DNA of 64,000 nt from Hyperoodon ampullatus (Eukaryota; Chordata; Mammalia; Artiodactyla; Ziphiidae), in assembly GCA_949752795.1 (NCBI GenBank), contig CATKHW010000428.1:186001-250000 (forward strand). Reading direction: 5' to 3'. Under the pieces are notes generated by a model. It did no database searches. It was not told the origin of the DNA and saw only the letters and a program-made list of their open reading frames with translations. This document shows positions 1 through 12,476 of the stretch, piece by piece (within the stretch, counting starts at the first letter, position 1; each line of letters opens with the position of its first letter). The position numbers and the translations under genes are program-made.

Positions 1-13
1 CTTTTTGGCCAAG

Positions 14-905
14 CAAGCAAGCGGGCAATGCAAATCTGCACTACAAAGAAGTATCACTTCCCACCGGTCAAAAGGGACATCCACAAAATGTGTAAAAACC
101 AGAAAGGCAAGACAGGCCCTGGAGAACAGGGAGCCTTGTTATGCTGATGGGCGGGATGTAAATTGCCAACTGCCTCTCTGGAGGAGTGCATTGTGTTCCC
201 TAAAACAAGTAAACAACAGAGCTACAGAGCCAAGGGCACTTCCAGTCTAGGGAATATACCTTCGGAAAACTGAAAATCAAAAAGACACAGCCACCCCAAA
301 ATTTAGGGCTGCACTGCTTACAAGGACCTCAACTTGGGTACACCTTAAATATCCCAGGAAATATAAAAATGGTTCAAAAAATTGTGGTACTTACGTACGA
401 TGGAATATCCCTCAGCCATGAAATCAATGTCATAAGACCAGTAGCAGCAAAATGGGTGGATTCAGGTACGATGATTCTAAGTGAAATAAGTCACAGAGAA
501 AAAGAAACTTATCATAAGACATCACTTATGAAGATCCTGTAAACATGGCTACACTTGAACTGAGTTAGGAAAGAGAACAGTGTCTCACATTTAGAAAACA
601 CTCTTATGCCTGCTTAAGGGGGAAGGAGAGGTGGGGTGATGCATAAAACCAGAGTTTGATATAAGCGCAGGTACCGTTCCAAAAACCAACTCTGGAATAG
701 ACAAGACCTACACCTTCCTCAGTGAAAGGGACTCAAAACCCCATATTTCCCGCAGAGGAATATATCTGACTAGTAAGAATCTTAAAACCTATGTATTGAT
801 ATGTCTCCGTAAGGGAATCAAGTGTGTCTAGACTGGGATAAATATGGCAGCGAGAATCAGCTCAAACCCACTATAAAAAGGAATTTCAAAAATAAAACAA
901 AAAAA
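14..905 (+). mobile_element. Decayed L1 3' end inside satellite A (reference unit 1)
   Basis: This stretch is collinear with the better preserved L1 segment of satellite B (16406-17393). Matching words are 'aatgcaaatc' at 27 and 16636, 'gtatcac' at 51 and 16660, 'atgtaaattg' at 156 and 16764, 'tggaata' at 401 and 17004, and 'aagtca' near 488 and 17092. Spacings between them agree within a few bases. The order is that of the L1 ORF2 C-terminal region followed by the 3' UTR. The match is convincing to about 710 and weaker from there to the A-rich stretch near 890-905, which may be the old poly(A) tail. The same segment recurs at the same place in every satellite A unit. The reading frame is broken throughout. 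Confidence 0.8.
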
Positions 906-1678
906 CTGGGAAATTCTTTACAATTCCTTCAGGGTCTCTGATGAAACCTGAAATGACCCTATCTACAATGACAGCTGGATGTGGCATAAGGCTGGACACT
1001 TGGGACTGAGAGGATTGGTGAGATTGGGTGAGCAAATGCAGACCCTTTAAAGCAATAATGCATGGCACACATTCCATGGGTCCCAACTCTCCAGGTTGAA
1101 GGGAATATTACTACAGATATAACATGTACGGGAATCCTAGAGAACGGACACACTGTGAATACGAAAGGTTTCTAAAACTCAACGAATAGTCCCTCTCCTG
1201 GTGCTCCGGTTTGACTTTCCATCTGCTTTATTATCAACCTCCCAACTTGGAGAGACAGCCCCTTTAACCTCCTGGTTCGCACAGGTTGCCAATTTGGCAG
1301 AGGATGAAAGGGAAGAGGGAGAACCAATGAGAGAGTAGCTGTTAGGCATTTGGACGGGCACATATCACTGTAATTTCCCGGCAGGAAGAAGAATTAACCA
1401 AAGTCTCAGCCACCCACCGGGAATCAGTATAGATCCTGAACCAAAATTTTGGACTTGCGGTCAGCTCACCAAAAACGAGTTGAAAAATGGAGCTCAGGGG
1501 CACAGCAATTCACAAACTGGCCGAGTAATAAAGGACAACTATCGTCCAAAAATCTGTTGAGGGAAGGCAACGAGCCGGACTTGAAAGCGAGGCAGAATAG
1601 CAGGAAACAGATTTCAAGAGGTACGTTGGAATCACCTTTAAAGCACAGGAAGAGGGGCACAACTTCGACAATGATGCA
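906..1678 (+). repeat. Non-L1 (or unrecognisable) part of satellite A unit
   Basis: About 770 bp between the A-rich stretch and the palindrome. I recognise no coding sequence, RNA gene or named element. The last 150 bp or so, up to 'ttggacaaaaag', could be a very degraded piece of L1 ORF2 lying just upstream of the L1-like segment, because L1 has 'gatggccaaaaag' in that position. That alignment is weak. It contains the CENP-B-box-like motif at 1621-1637. Short open frames here recur in all units and look like by-products of the repeat. Confidence 0.6.
1621..1637 (+). promoter_or_regulatory. Weak CENP-B-box-like motif
   Basis: The run CGTTGGAA followed one base later by C and then A or G matches the centre of the 17 bp CENP-B box. 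Of the nine residues usually needed for CENP-B binding, six match in units with 'tcgcc' and five in units with 'tcacc'. The second T of TTCG and the final GG are missing. It recurs 58 bp before every palindrome: starts 1621, 3360, 5369, 7113, 8857, 10601, 12345 and 14083. It could be chance or a decayed box, and binding is doubtful. Confidence 0.2.
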
Positions 1679-1752
1679 CTTGGACAAAAAGGGCGTATGC
1701 GTTTTCTCCTGAATATATTCAGGAGAAAACGCATACGCCCTTTTTGGCCAAG
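1679..1752. repeat. 74 bp palindrome, copy 1
   Basis: Two 37 nt arms meet without a spacer at 'gaata/tattc'. There is one mismatch, because the left arm has 'ttggac' where the right arm requires 'ttggcc'. It marks the end of unit 1. The outer ends of the arms resemble the L1 stretch 'gatggccaa'. Confidence 0.95.
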
Positions 1753-3491
1753 CAAGCAAGCGGGCAATGCAAATCTGCACTACAAAGAAGTATCACTTCC
1801 CACCGGTCAAAAGGGACATCCACAAAATGTGTAAAAACCAGAAAGGCAAGACAGGCCCTGGAGAACAGGGAGCCTTGTTATGCTGATGGGCGGGATGTAA
1901 ATTGCCAACTGCCTCTCTGGAGGAGTGCATTGTGTTCCCTAAAACAAGTAAACAACAGAGCTACAGAGCCAAGGGCACTTCCAGTCTAGGGAATATACCT
2001 TCGGAAAACTGAAAATCAAAAAGACACAGCCACCCCAAAATTTAGGGCTGCACTGCTTACAAGGACCTCAACTTGGGTACACCTTAAATATCCCAGGAAA
2101 TATAAAAATGGTTCAAAAAATTGTGGTACTTACGTACGATGGAATATCCCTCAGCCATGAAATCAATGTCATAAGACCAGTAGCAGCAAAATGGGTGGAT
2201 TCATGTACGATGATTCTAAGTGAAATAAGTCACAGAGAAAAAGAAACTTATCATAAGACATCACTTATGAAGATCCTGTAAACATGGCTACACTTGAACT
2301 GAGTTAGGAAAGAGAACAGTGTCTCACATTTAGAAAACACTCTTATGCCTGCTTAAGGGGGAAGGAGAGGTGGGGTGGTGCATAAAACCAGAGTTTGATA
2401 TAAGCACAGGTACCGTTCCAAAAACCAACTATGGAATAGACAAGACCTACACCTTCCTCAGTGAAAGGGACTCAAAACCCCATATTTCCCGCAGAGGAAT
2501 ATATCTGACTAGTAAGAATCTTAAAACCTATGTATTGATATGTCTCCGTAAGGGAATCAAGTGTGTCTAGACTGGGATAAATATGGCAGCGAGAATCAGC
2601 TCAAACCCACTATAAAAAGGAATTTCAAAAATAAAACAAAAAAACTGGGAAATTCTTTACAATTCCTTCAGGGTCTCTGATGAAACCTGAAATGACCCTA
2701 TCTACAATGACAGCTGGATGTGGCATAAGGCTGGACACTTGGGACTGAGAGGATTGGTGAGATTGGGTGAGCAAATGCAGACCCTTTAAAGCAATAATGC
2801 ATGGCACACATTCCATGGGTCCCAACTCTCCAGGTTGAAGGGAATATTACTACAGATATAACATGTACGGGAATCCTAGAGAACGGACACACTGTGAATA
2901 TGAAAGGTTTCTAAAACTCAACGAATAGTCCCTCTCCTGGTGCTCCGGTTTGACTTTCCATCTGCTTTATTATCAACCTCCCAACTTGGAGAGACAGCCC
3001 CTTTAACCTCCTGGTTCGCACAGGTTGCCAATTTGGCAGAGGATGAAAGGGAAGAGGGAGAACCAATGAGAGAGTAGCTGTTAGGCATTTGGACGGGCAC
3101 ATATCACTGTAATTTCCCGGCAGGAAGAAGAATTAACCAAAGTCTCAGCCACCCACCGGGAATCAGTATAGATCCTGAACCAAAATTTTGGACTTGCGGT
3201 CAGCTCACCAAAAACGAGTTGAAAAATGGAGCTCAGGGGCACAGCAATTCACAAACTGGCCGAGTAATAAAGGACAACTATCGTCCAAAAATCTGTTGAG
3301 GGAAGGCAACGAGGCGGACTTGAAAGCGAGGCAGAATAGCAGGAAACAGATTTCAAGAGGTACGTTGGAATCGCCTTTAAAGCACAGGAAGAGGGGCACA
3401 ACTTCGACAATGATGCACTTGGCCAAAAAGGGCATATGCGTTTTCTCCTGAATATATTCAGGAGAAAACGCATACGCCCTTTTTGGCCAAG
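1753..3491 (+). repeat. Satellite A unit 2
   Basis: A 1739 bp unit, nearly identical to unit 1. It has 'tcatgtacg' near 2202 where other units have 'tcaggtacg', and 'gtggggtggtgc' near 2371, which opens a private short frame. It lacks the 5 bp duplication. The L1-like part is about 1753-2644. Confidence 0.9.
3418..3491. repeat. 74 bp palindrome, copy 2
   Basis: Same structure as copy 1. There is a single mismatch, 'ggcata' in the left arm against 'tacgcc' in the right arm. The left outer end is restored to 'cttggcc'. Confidence 0.95.
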
Positions 3492-4372
3492 CAAGCAAGC
3501 GGGCAATGCAAATCTGCACTACAAAGAAGTATCACTTCCCACCGGTCAAAAGGGACATCCACAAAATGTGTAAAAACCAGAAAGGCAAGACAGGCCCTGG
3601 AGAACAGGGAGCCTTGTTATGCTGAAGGGCGGGATGTAAATTGCCAACTGCCTCTCTGGAGGAGTGCATTGTGTTCCCTAAAACAAGTAAACAACAGAGC
3701 TACAGAGCCAAGGGCACTTCCAGTCTAGGGAATATACCTTGGGAAAACTGAAAATCAAAAAGACACAGCCACCCCAAAATTTAGGGCTGCACTGCTTACA
3801 AGGACCTCAACTTGGGTACACCTTAAATATCCCAGGAAATATAAAAATGGTTCAAAAAATTGTGGTACTTACGTACGATGGAATATCCCTCAGCCATGAA
3901 ATCAATGTCATAAGACCAGTAGCAGCAAAATGGGTGGATTCAGGTACGATGATTCTAAGTGAAATAAGTCACACAGAAAAAGAAACTTATCATAAGATAT
4001 CACTTATGAAGATCCTGTAAACATGGCTACACTTGAACTGAGTTAGGAAAGAGAACAGTGTCTCACATTTAGAAAACACTCTTATGCCTGCTTAAGGGGG
4101 AAGGAGAGGTGGGGTGATGCATAAAACCAGAGTTTGATATAAGCACAGGTACCGTTCCAAAAACCAACTATGGAATAGACAAGACCTACACCTTCCTCAG
4201 TGAAAGGGACTCAAAACCCCATATTTCCCGCAGAGGAATATATCTGACTAGTAAAGTAAGAATCTTAAAACCTATGTATTGATATGTCTCCGTAAGGGAA
4301 TCAAGTGTGTCTAGACTGGGATAAATATGGCAGCGAGAATCAGCTCAAACCCACTATAAAAAGGAATTTCAA

Positions 4373-4651
4373 AAATAAAACGAAAAGGGCCTCCCTGGTG
4401 GCGCAGTGGTTGAGAGTCCGCCTGCCGATGCAGGGGATACGGGTTCGTGCCCCGGTCTGGGAGGATCCCATATGCCGCGGAGCGGCTGGGCCCGTGAGCC
4501 ATGGCCGCTGAGCCTGCGCATCCGGAGCCTGTGCTCCGCAACGGGAGAGACCACGGCAGTGAGAGGCCCGCGTACCGCAAAAAACAAAAAAAAAAAAACA
4601 AAAAAAAAAAAAACAAAAAAACAAAAAAAAAATAAATAAATAAAACGAAAA
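4373..4651 (+). mobile_element. Full-length CHR-type SINE with target-site duplications
   Basis: This is a tRNA-Glu-derived SINE of the cetacean CHR family. The body runs 4387-4578, followed by an A-rich tail to about 4639. A polymerase III A box (TGGCGCAGTGG, 4399-4409) and a B-box-like sequence (GGTTCGTGCCC, 4442-4452, one mismatch) are visible. Target-site duplications of 12-14 nt ('ataaaacgaaaa') lie at 4375-4386 and 4640-4651. Both copies carry a C-G-A variant private to this unit. The element is absent from the other seven units, so it inserted after the array was amplified and has not spread. The tail is A-runs broken by single Cs, then 'aaat' repeats. Assignment to CHR-1 or CHR-2 would need an alignment. 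Confidence 0.93.
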
Positions 4652-5426
4652 AACTGGGAAATTCTTTACAATTCCTTCAGGGTCTCTGATGAAACCTGAA
4701 ATGACCCTATCTACAATGACAGCTGGATGTGGCATAAGGCTGGACACTTGGGACTGAGAGGATTGGTGAGATTGGGTGAGCAAATGCAGACCCTTTAAAG
4801 CAATAATGCATGGCACACATTCCATGGGTCCCAACTCTCCAGGTTGAAGGGAATATTACTACAGATATAACATGTACGGGAATGCTAGAGAACGGACACA
4901 CTGTGAATACGAAAGGTTTCTAAAACTCAACGAATAGTCCCTCTCCTGGTGCTCCGGTTTGACTTTCCATCGGCTTTATTATCAACCTCCCAACTTGGAG
5001 AGACAGCCCCTTTAACCTCCTGGTTCGCACAGGTTGCCAATTTGGCAGAGGATGAAAGGGAAGAGGGAGAACCAATGAGAGAGTAGCTGTTAGGCATTTG
5101 GAAGGGCACATATCACTGTAATTTCCCGGCAGGAAGAAGAATTAACCAAAGTCTCAGCCACCCACCGGGAATCAGTATAGATCCTGAACCAAAATTTTGG
5201 ACTTGCGGTCAGCTCACCAAAAACGAGTTGAAAAATGGAGCTCAGGGGCACAGCAATTCACAAACTGGCCGAGTAATAAAGGACAACTATCGTCCAAAAA
5301 TCTGTTGAGGGAAGGCAACGAGGCGGACTTGAAAGCGAGGCAGAATAGCAGGAAACAGATTTCAAGAGGTACGTTGGAATCACCTTTAAAGCACAGGAAG
5401 AGGGGCACAACTTCGACAATGATGCA

Positions 5427-5500
5427 CTTGGCCAAAAAGGGCGTATGCGTTTTCTCCTGAATATATTCAGGAGAAAACGCATACGCCCTTTTTGGCCAAG
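5427..5500. repeat. 74 bp palindrome, copy 3 (perfect)
   Basis: Both 37 nt arms are exact reverse complements with no spacer. Read as a single strand it could fold into a continuous 37 bp hairpin limited only by the minimum loop. As duplex DNA it could extrude a cruciform. Confidence 0.97.
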
Positions 5501-7244
5501 CAAGCAAGCGGGCAATGCAAATCTGCACTACAAAGAAGTATCACTTCCCACCAGTCAAAAGGGACATCCACAAAATGTGTAAAAACCAGAAAGGCAAGAC
5601 AGGCCCTGGAGAACAGGGAGCCTTGTTATGCTGAAGGGCGGGATGTAAATTGCCAACTGCCTCTCTGTAGGAGTGCATTGTGTTCCCTAAAACAATTAAA
5701 CAACAGAGCTACAGAGCCAAGGGCACTTCCAGTCTAGGGAATATACCTTGGGAAAACTGAAAATCAAAAAGACACAGCCACCCCAAAATTTAGGGCTGCA
5801 CTGCTTACAAGGACCTCAACTTGGGTACACCTTAAATATCCCAGGAAATATAAAAATGGTTCAAAAAATTGTGGTACTTACGTACGATGGAATATCCCTC
5901 AGCCATGAAATCAATGTCATAAGACCAGTAGCAGCAAAATGGGTGGATTCAGGTACGATGATTCTAAGTGAAATAAGTCACACAGAAAAAGAAACTTATC
6001 ATAAGATATCACTTATGAAGATCCTGTAAACATGGCTACACTTGAACTGAGTTAGGAAAGAGAACAGTGTCTCACATTTAGAAAACACTCTTATGCCTGC
6101 TTAAGGGGGAAGGAGAGGTGGGGTGATGCATAAAACCAGAGTTTGATATAAGCACAGGTACCGTTCCAAAAACCAACTATGGAATAGACAAGACCTACAC
6201 CTTCCTCAGTGAAAGGGACTCAAAACCCCATATTTCCCGCAGAGGAATATATCTGACTAGTAAAGTAAGAATCTTAAAACCTATGTATTGATATGTCTCC
6301 GTAAGGGAATCAAGTGTGTCTAGACTGGGATAAATATGGCAGCGAGAATCAGCTCAAACCCACTATAAAAAGGAATTTCAAAAATAAAACAAAAAAACTG
6401 GGAAATTCTTTACAATTCCTTCAGGGTCTCTGATGAAACCTGAAATGACCCTATCTATAATGACAGCTGGATGTGGCATAAGGCTGGACACTTGGGACTG
6501 AGAGGATTGGTGAGATTGGGTGAGCAAATGCAGACCCTTTAAAGCAATAATGCATGGCACACATTCCATGGGTCCCAACTCTCCAGGTTGAAGGGAATAT
6601 TACTACAGATATAACATGTACGGGAATCCTAGAGAACGGACACACTGTGAATACGAAAGGTTTCTAAAACTCAACGAATAGTCCCTCTCCTGGTGCTCCG
6701 GTTTGACTTTCCATCTGCTTTATTATCAACCTCCCAACTTGGAGAGACAGCCCCTTTAACCTCCTGGTTCGCACAGGTTGCCAATTTGGCAGAGGATGAA
6801 AGGGAAGAGGGAGAACCAATGAGAGAGTAGCTGTTAGGCATTTGGACGGGCACATATCACTGTAATTTCCCGGCAGGAAGAAGAATTAACCAAAGTCTCA
6901 GCCACCCACCGGGAATCAGTATAGATCCTGAACCAAAATTTTGGGCTTGCGGTCAGCTCACCAAAAACGAGTTGAAAAATGGAGCTCAGGGGCACAGCAA
7001 TTCACAAACTGGCCGAGTAATAAAGGACAACTATCGTCCAAAAATCTGTTGAGGGAAGGCAACGAGGCGGACTTGAAAGCGAGGCAGAATAGCAGGAAAC
7101 AGATTTCAAGAGGTACGTTGGAATCACCTTTAAAGCACAGGAAGAGGGGCACAACTTCGACAATGATGCACTTGGCCAAAAAGGGCGTATGCGTTTTCTC
7201 CTGAATATATTCAGGAGAAAACGCATACGCCCTTTTTGGCCAAG
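5501..7244 (+). repeat. Satellite A unit 4
   Basis: A 1744 bp unit with the 5 bp duplication. The variants 'accagtc', 'ctctgtagg' and 'acaatta' are shared with units 5, 6 and 8. The tail variants 'ctataatgac' and 'gggcttgcgg' start here. The L1-like part is about 5501-6398. Confidence 0.9.
7171..7244. repeat. 74 bp palindrome, copy 4 (perfect)
   Basis: No arm mismatch. Identical to copy 3. Confidence 0.97.
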
Positions 7245-8988
7245 CAAGCAAGCGGGCAATGCAAATCTGCACTACAAAGAAGTATCACTTCCCACCAGTC
7301 AAAAGGGACATCCACAAAATTTGTAAAAACCAGAAAGGCAAGACAGGCCCTGGAGAACAGGGAGCCTTGTTATGCTGAAGGGCGGGATGTAAATTGCCAA
7401 CTGCCTCTCTGTAGGAGTGCATTGTGTTCCCTAAAACAATTAAACAACAGAGCTACAGAGCCAAGGGCACTTCCAGTCTAGGGAATATACCTTAGGAAAA
7501 CTGAAAATCAAAAAGACACAGCCACCCCAAAATTTAGGGCTGCACTGCTTACAAGGACCTCAACTTGGGTACACCTTAAATATCCCAGGAAATATAAAAA
7601 TGGTTCAAAAAATTGTGGTACTTACGTACGATGGAATATCCCTCAGCCATGAAATCAATGTCATAAGACCAGTAGCAGCAAAATGGGTGGATTCAGGTAC
7701 GATGATTCTAAGTGAAATAAGTCACACAGAAAAAGAAACTTATCATAAGATATCACTTATGAAGATCCTGTAAACATGGCTACACTTGAACTGAGTTAGG
7801 AAAGAGAACAGTGTCTCACATTTAGAAAACACTCTTATGCCTGCTTAAGGGGGAAGGAGAGGTGGGGTGATGCATAAAACCAGAGTTTGATATAAGCACA
7901 GGTACCGTTCCAAAAACCAACTATGGAATAGACAAGACCTACACCTTCCTCAGTGAAAGGGACTCAAAACCCCATATTTCCCGCAGAGGAATATATCTGA
8001 CTAGTAAAGTAAGAATCTTAAAACCTATGTATTGATATGTCTCCGTAAGGGAATCAAGTGTGTCTAGACTGGGATAAATATGGCAGCGAGAATCAGCTCA
8101 AACCCACTATAAAAAGGAATTTCAAAAATAAAACAAAAAAACTGGGAAATTCTTTACAATTCCTTCAGGGTCTCTGATGAAACCTGAAATGACCCTATCT
8201 ATAATGACAGCTGGATGTGGCATAAGGCTGGACACTTGGGACTGAGAGGATTGGTGAGATTGGGTGAGCAAATGCAGACCCTTTAAAGCAATAATGCATG
8301 GCACACATTCCATGGGTCCCAACTCTCCAGGTTGAAGGGAATATTACTACAGATATAACATGTACGGGAATCCTAGAGAACGGACACACTGTGAATACGA
8401 AAGGTTTCTAAAACTCAACGAATAGTCCCTCTCCTGGTGCTCCGGTTTGACTTTCCATCTGCTTTATTATCAACCTCCCAACTTGGAGAGACAGCCCCTT
8501 TAACCTCCTGGTTCGCACAGGTTGCCAATTTGGCAGAGGATGAAAGGGAAGAGGGAGAACCAATGAGAGAGTAGCTGTTAGGCATTTGGACGGGCACATA
8601 TCACTGTAATTTCCCGGCAGGAAGAAGAATTAACCAAAGTCTCAGCCACCCACCGGGAATCAGTATAGATCCTGAACCAAAATTTTGGGCTTGCGGTCAG
8701 CTCACCAAAAACGAGTTGAAAAATGGAGCTCAGGGGCACAGCAATTCACAAACTGGCCGAGTAATAAAGGACAACTATCGTCCAAAAATCTGTTGAGGGA
8801 AGGCAACGAGGCGGACTTGAAAGCGAGGCAGAATAGCAGGAAACAGATTTCAAGAGGTACGTTGGAATCGCCTTTAAAGCACAGGAAGAGGGGCACAACT
8901 TCGACAATGATGCACTTGGCCAAAAAGGGCGTATGCGTTTTCTCCTGAATATATTCAGGAGAAAACGCATACGCCCTTTTTGGCCAAG
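7245..8988 (+). repeat. Satellite A unit 5
   Basis: A 1744 bp unit, almost identical to unit 4. It shares 'gggcttgcgg' with unit 4. It has 'ccttagg' in place of 'ccttggg' near 7490, a variant shared only with unit 7. Confidence 0.9.
8915..8988. repeat. 74 bp palindrome, copy 5 (perfect)
   Basis: No arm mismatch. Identical to copies 3 and 4. Confidence 0.97.
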
Positions 8989-10732
8989 CAAGCAAGCGGG
9001 CAATGCAAATCTGCACTACAAAGAAGTATCACTTCCCACCAGTCAAAAGGGACATCCACAAAATGTGTAAAAACCAGAAAGGCAAGACAGGCCCTGGAGA
9101 ACAGGGAGCCTTGTTATGCTGAAGGGCGGGATGTAAATTGCCAACTGCCTCTCTGTAGGAGTGCATTGTGTTCCCTAAAACAATTAAACAACAGAGCTAC
9201 AGAGCCAAGGGCACTTCCAGTCTAGGGAATATACCTTGGGAAAACTGAAAATCAAAAAGACACAGCCACCCCAAAATTTAGGGCTGCACTGCTTACAAGG
9301 ACCTCAACTTGGGTACACCTTAAATATCCCAGGAAATATAAAAATGGTTCAAAAAATTGTGGTACTTACGTACGATGGAATATCCCTCAGCCATGAAATC
9401 AATGTCATAAGACCAGTAGCAGCAAAATGGGTGGATTCAGGTACGATGATTCTAAGTGAAATAAGTCACACAGAAAAAGAAACTTATCATAAGATATCAC
9501 TTATGAAGATCCTGTAAACATGGCTACACTTGAACTGAGTTAGGAAAGAGAACAGTGTCTCACATTTAGAAAACACTCTTATGCCTGCTTAAGGGGGAAG
9601 GAGAGGTGGGGTGATGCATAAAACCAGAGTTTGATATAAGCACAGGTACCGTTCCAAAAACCAACTATGGAATAGACAAGACCTACACCTTCCTCAGTGA
9701 AAGGGACTCAAAACCCCATATTTCCCGCAGAGGAATATATCTGACTAGTAAAGTAAGAATCTTAAAACCTATGTATTGATATGTCTCCGTAAGGGAATCA
9801 AGTGTGTCTAGACTGGGATAAATATGGCAGCGAGAATCAGCTCAAACCCACTATAAAAAGGAATTTCAAAAATAAAACAAAAAAACTGGGAAATTCTTTA
9901 CAATTCCTTCAGGGTCTCTGATGAAACCTGAAATGACCCTATCTATAATGACAGCTGGATGTGGCATAAGGCTGGACACTTGGGACTGAGAGGATTGGTG
10001 AGATTGGGTGAGCAAATGCAGACCCTTTAAAGCAATAATGCATGGCACACATTCCATGGGTCCCAACTCTCCAGGTTGAAGGGAATATTACTACAGATAT
10101 AACATGTACGGGAATCCTAGAGAACGGACACACTGTGAATACGAAAGGTTTCTAAAACTCAACGAATAGTCCCTCTCCTGGTGCTCCGGTTTGACTTTCC
10201 ATCTGCTTTATTATCAACCTCCCAACTTGGAGAGACAGCCCCTTTAACCTCCTGGTTCGCACAGGTTGCCAATTTGGCAGAGGATGAAAGGGAAGAGGGA
10301 GAACCAATGAGAGAGTAGCTGTTAGGCATTTGGACGGGCACATATCACTGTAATTTCCCGGCAGGAAGAAGAATTAACCAAAGTCTCAGCCACCCACCGG
10401 GAATCAGTATAGATCCTGAACCAAAATTTTGGACTTGCGGTCAGCTCACCAAAAACGAGTTGAAAAATGGAGCTCAGGGGCACAGCAATTCACAAACTGG
10501 CCGAGTAATAAAGGACAACTATCGTCCAAATATCTGTTGAGGGAAGGCAACGAGGCGGACTTGAAAGCGAGGCAGAATAGCAGGAAACAGATTTCAAGAG
10601 GTACGTTGGAATCGCCTTTAAAGCACAGGAAGAGGGGCACAACTTCGACAATGATGCACTTGGACAAAAAGGGCGTATGCGTTTTCTCCTGAATATATTC
10701 AGGAGAAAACGCATACGCCCTTTTTGGCCAAG
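8989..10732 (+). repeat. Satellite A unit 6
   Basis: A 1744 bp unit. The first part follows the unit 4/5 type, including 'ctataatgac'. The last part returns to the unit 1 type, including 'ttggac' at the palindrome and 'ggacttgcgg'. It looks like a recombinant. Confidence 0.9.
10659..10732. repeat. 74 bp palindrome, copy 6
   Basis: One mismatch, the same 'ttggac' variant as copy 1, 8980 bp (five units) away. Confidence 0.95.
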
Positions 10733-12476
10733 CAAGCAAGCGGGCAATGCAAATCTGCACTACAAAGAAGTATCACTTCCCACCGGTCAAAAGGGACATC
10801 CACAAAATGTGTAAAAACCAGAAAGGCAAGACAGGCCCTGGAGAACAGGGTGCCTTGTTATGCTGATGGGCGGGATGTAAATTGCCAACTGCCTCTCTGG
10901 AGGAGTGCATTGTGTTCCCTAAAACAAGTAAACAACAGAGCTACAGAGCCAAGGGCACTTCCAGTCTAGGGAATATACCTTAGGAAAACTGAAAATCAAA
11001 AAGACACAGCCACCCCAAAATTTAGGGCTGCACTGCTTACAAGGACCTCAACTTGGGTACACCTTAAATATCCCAGGAAATATAAAAATGGTTCAAAAAA
11101 TTGTGGTACTTACGTACGATGGAATATCCCTCAGCCATGAAATCAATGTCATAAGACCAGTAGCAGCAAAATGGGTGGATTCAGGTACGATGATTCTAAG
11201 TGAAATAAGTCACAGAGAAAAAGAAACTTATCATAAGACATCACTTATGAAGATCCTGTAAACATGGCTACACTTGAACTGAGTTAGGAAAGAGAACAGT
11301 GTCTCACATTTAGAAAACACTCTTATGCCTGCTTAAGGGGGAAGGAGAGGTGGGGTGATGCATAAAACCAGAGTTTGATATAAGCACAGGTACCGTTCCA
11401 AAAACCAACTATGGAATAGACAAGACCTACACCTTCCTCAGTGAAAGGGACTCAAAACCCCATATTTCCCGCAGAGGAATATATCTGACTAGTAAAGTAA
11501 GAATCTTAAAACCTATGTATTGATATGTCTCCGTAAGGGAATCAAGGGTGTCTAGACTGGGATAAATATGGCAGCGAGAATCAGCTCAAACCCACTATAA
11601 AAAGGAATTTCAAAAATAAAACAAAAAAACTGGGAAATTCTTTACAATTCCTTCAGGGTCTCTGATGAAACCTGAAATGACCCTATCTACAATGACAGCT
11701 GGATGTGGCATAAGGCTGGACACTTGGGACTGAGAGGATTGGTGAGATTGGGTGAGCAAATGCAGACCCTTTAAAGCAATAATGCATGGCACACATTCCA
11801 TGGGTCCCAACTCTCCAGGTTGAAGGGAATATTACTACAGATATAACATGTACGGGAATCCTAGAGAACGGACACACTGTGAATACGAAAGGTTTCTAAA
11901 ACTCAACGAATAGTCCCTCTCCTGGTGCTCCGGTTTGACTTTCCATCGGCTTTATTATCAACCTCCCAACTTGGAGAGACAGCCCCTTTAACCTCCTGGT
12001 TCGCACAGGTTGCCAATTTGGCAGAGGATGAAAGGGAAGAGGGAGAACCAATGAGAGAGTAGCTGTTAGGCATTTGGAAGGGCACATATCACTGTAATTT
12101 CCCGGCAGGAAGAAGAATTAACCAAAGTCTCAGCCACCCACCGGGAATCAGTATAGATCCTGAACCAAAATTTTGGACTTGCGGTCAGCTCACCAAAAAC
12201 GAGTTGAAAAATGGAGCTCAGGGGCACAGCAATTCACAAACTGGCCGAGTAATAAAGGACAACTATCGTCCAAAAATCTGTTGAGGAAAGGCAACGAGGC
12301 GGACTTGAAAGCGAGGCAGAATAGCAGGAAACAGATTTCAAGAGGTACGTTGGAATCACCTTTAAAGCACAGGAAGAGGGGCACAACTTCGACAATGATG
12401 CACTTGGCCAAAAAGGGCGTATGCGTTTTCTCCTGAATATATTCAGGAGAAAACGCATACGCCCTTTTTGGCCAAG
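10733..12476 (+). repeat. Satellite A unit 7
   Basis: A 1744 bp hybrid unit. Its first part has the unit 1/2 spellings ('accggtc', 'gctgatggg', 'cacagagaaa'). It carries the 5 bp duplication of units 3-6. Its last part has 'catcggc' and 'ggaagggc', otherwise seen only in unit 3. Confidence 0.9.
12403..12476. repeat. 74 bp palindrome, copy 7 (perfect)
   Basis: No arm mismatch. Confidence 0.97.

Larger units (their letters stand above)
14..1752 (+). repeat. Satellite A unit 1
   Basis: This 1739 bp unit begins just after the palindrome cut by the window edge and ends with the palindrome at 1679-1752. It lacks the 5 bp duplication and carries the 'ggac' variant in the left palindrome arm. With unit 2 it shares 'cttcggaaaac' near position 260, a spelling not seen in the later units. 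It is a useful reference unit: the L1-like part is about 14-905 and the rest is mostly unrecognised. Confidence 0.9.
3492..5500 (+). repeat. Satellite A unit 3, carrying a SINE
   Basis: A 2009 bp unit equal to 1744 bp plus a 265 bp insertion at 4387-4651. It is the first unit with the 5 bp duplication ('gtaaagtaag' at 4251-4260). The variants 'catcggc' near 4970 and 'ggaagggc' near 5100 recur only in unit 7, which points to exchange between the two. Confidence 0.9.

Noticed and set aside
1679..1752. Transposon terminal inverted repeat or bacterial-type terminator
   Set aside because: The arms meet directly with no element between them, there is no transposase or flanking duplication, and the host is a mammal.
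4387..4460. tRNA gene
   Set aside because: The polymerase III boxes belong to a tRNA-derived SINE with an A-tail and target duplications; the cloverleaf is not intact.
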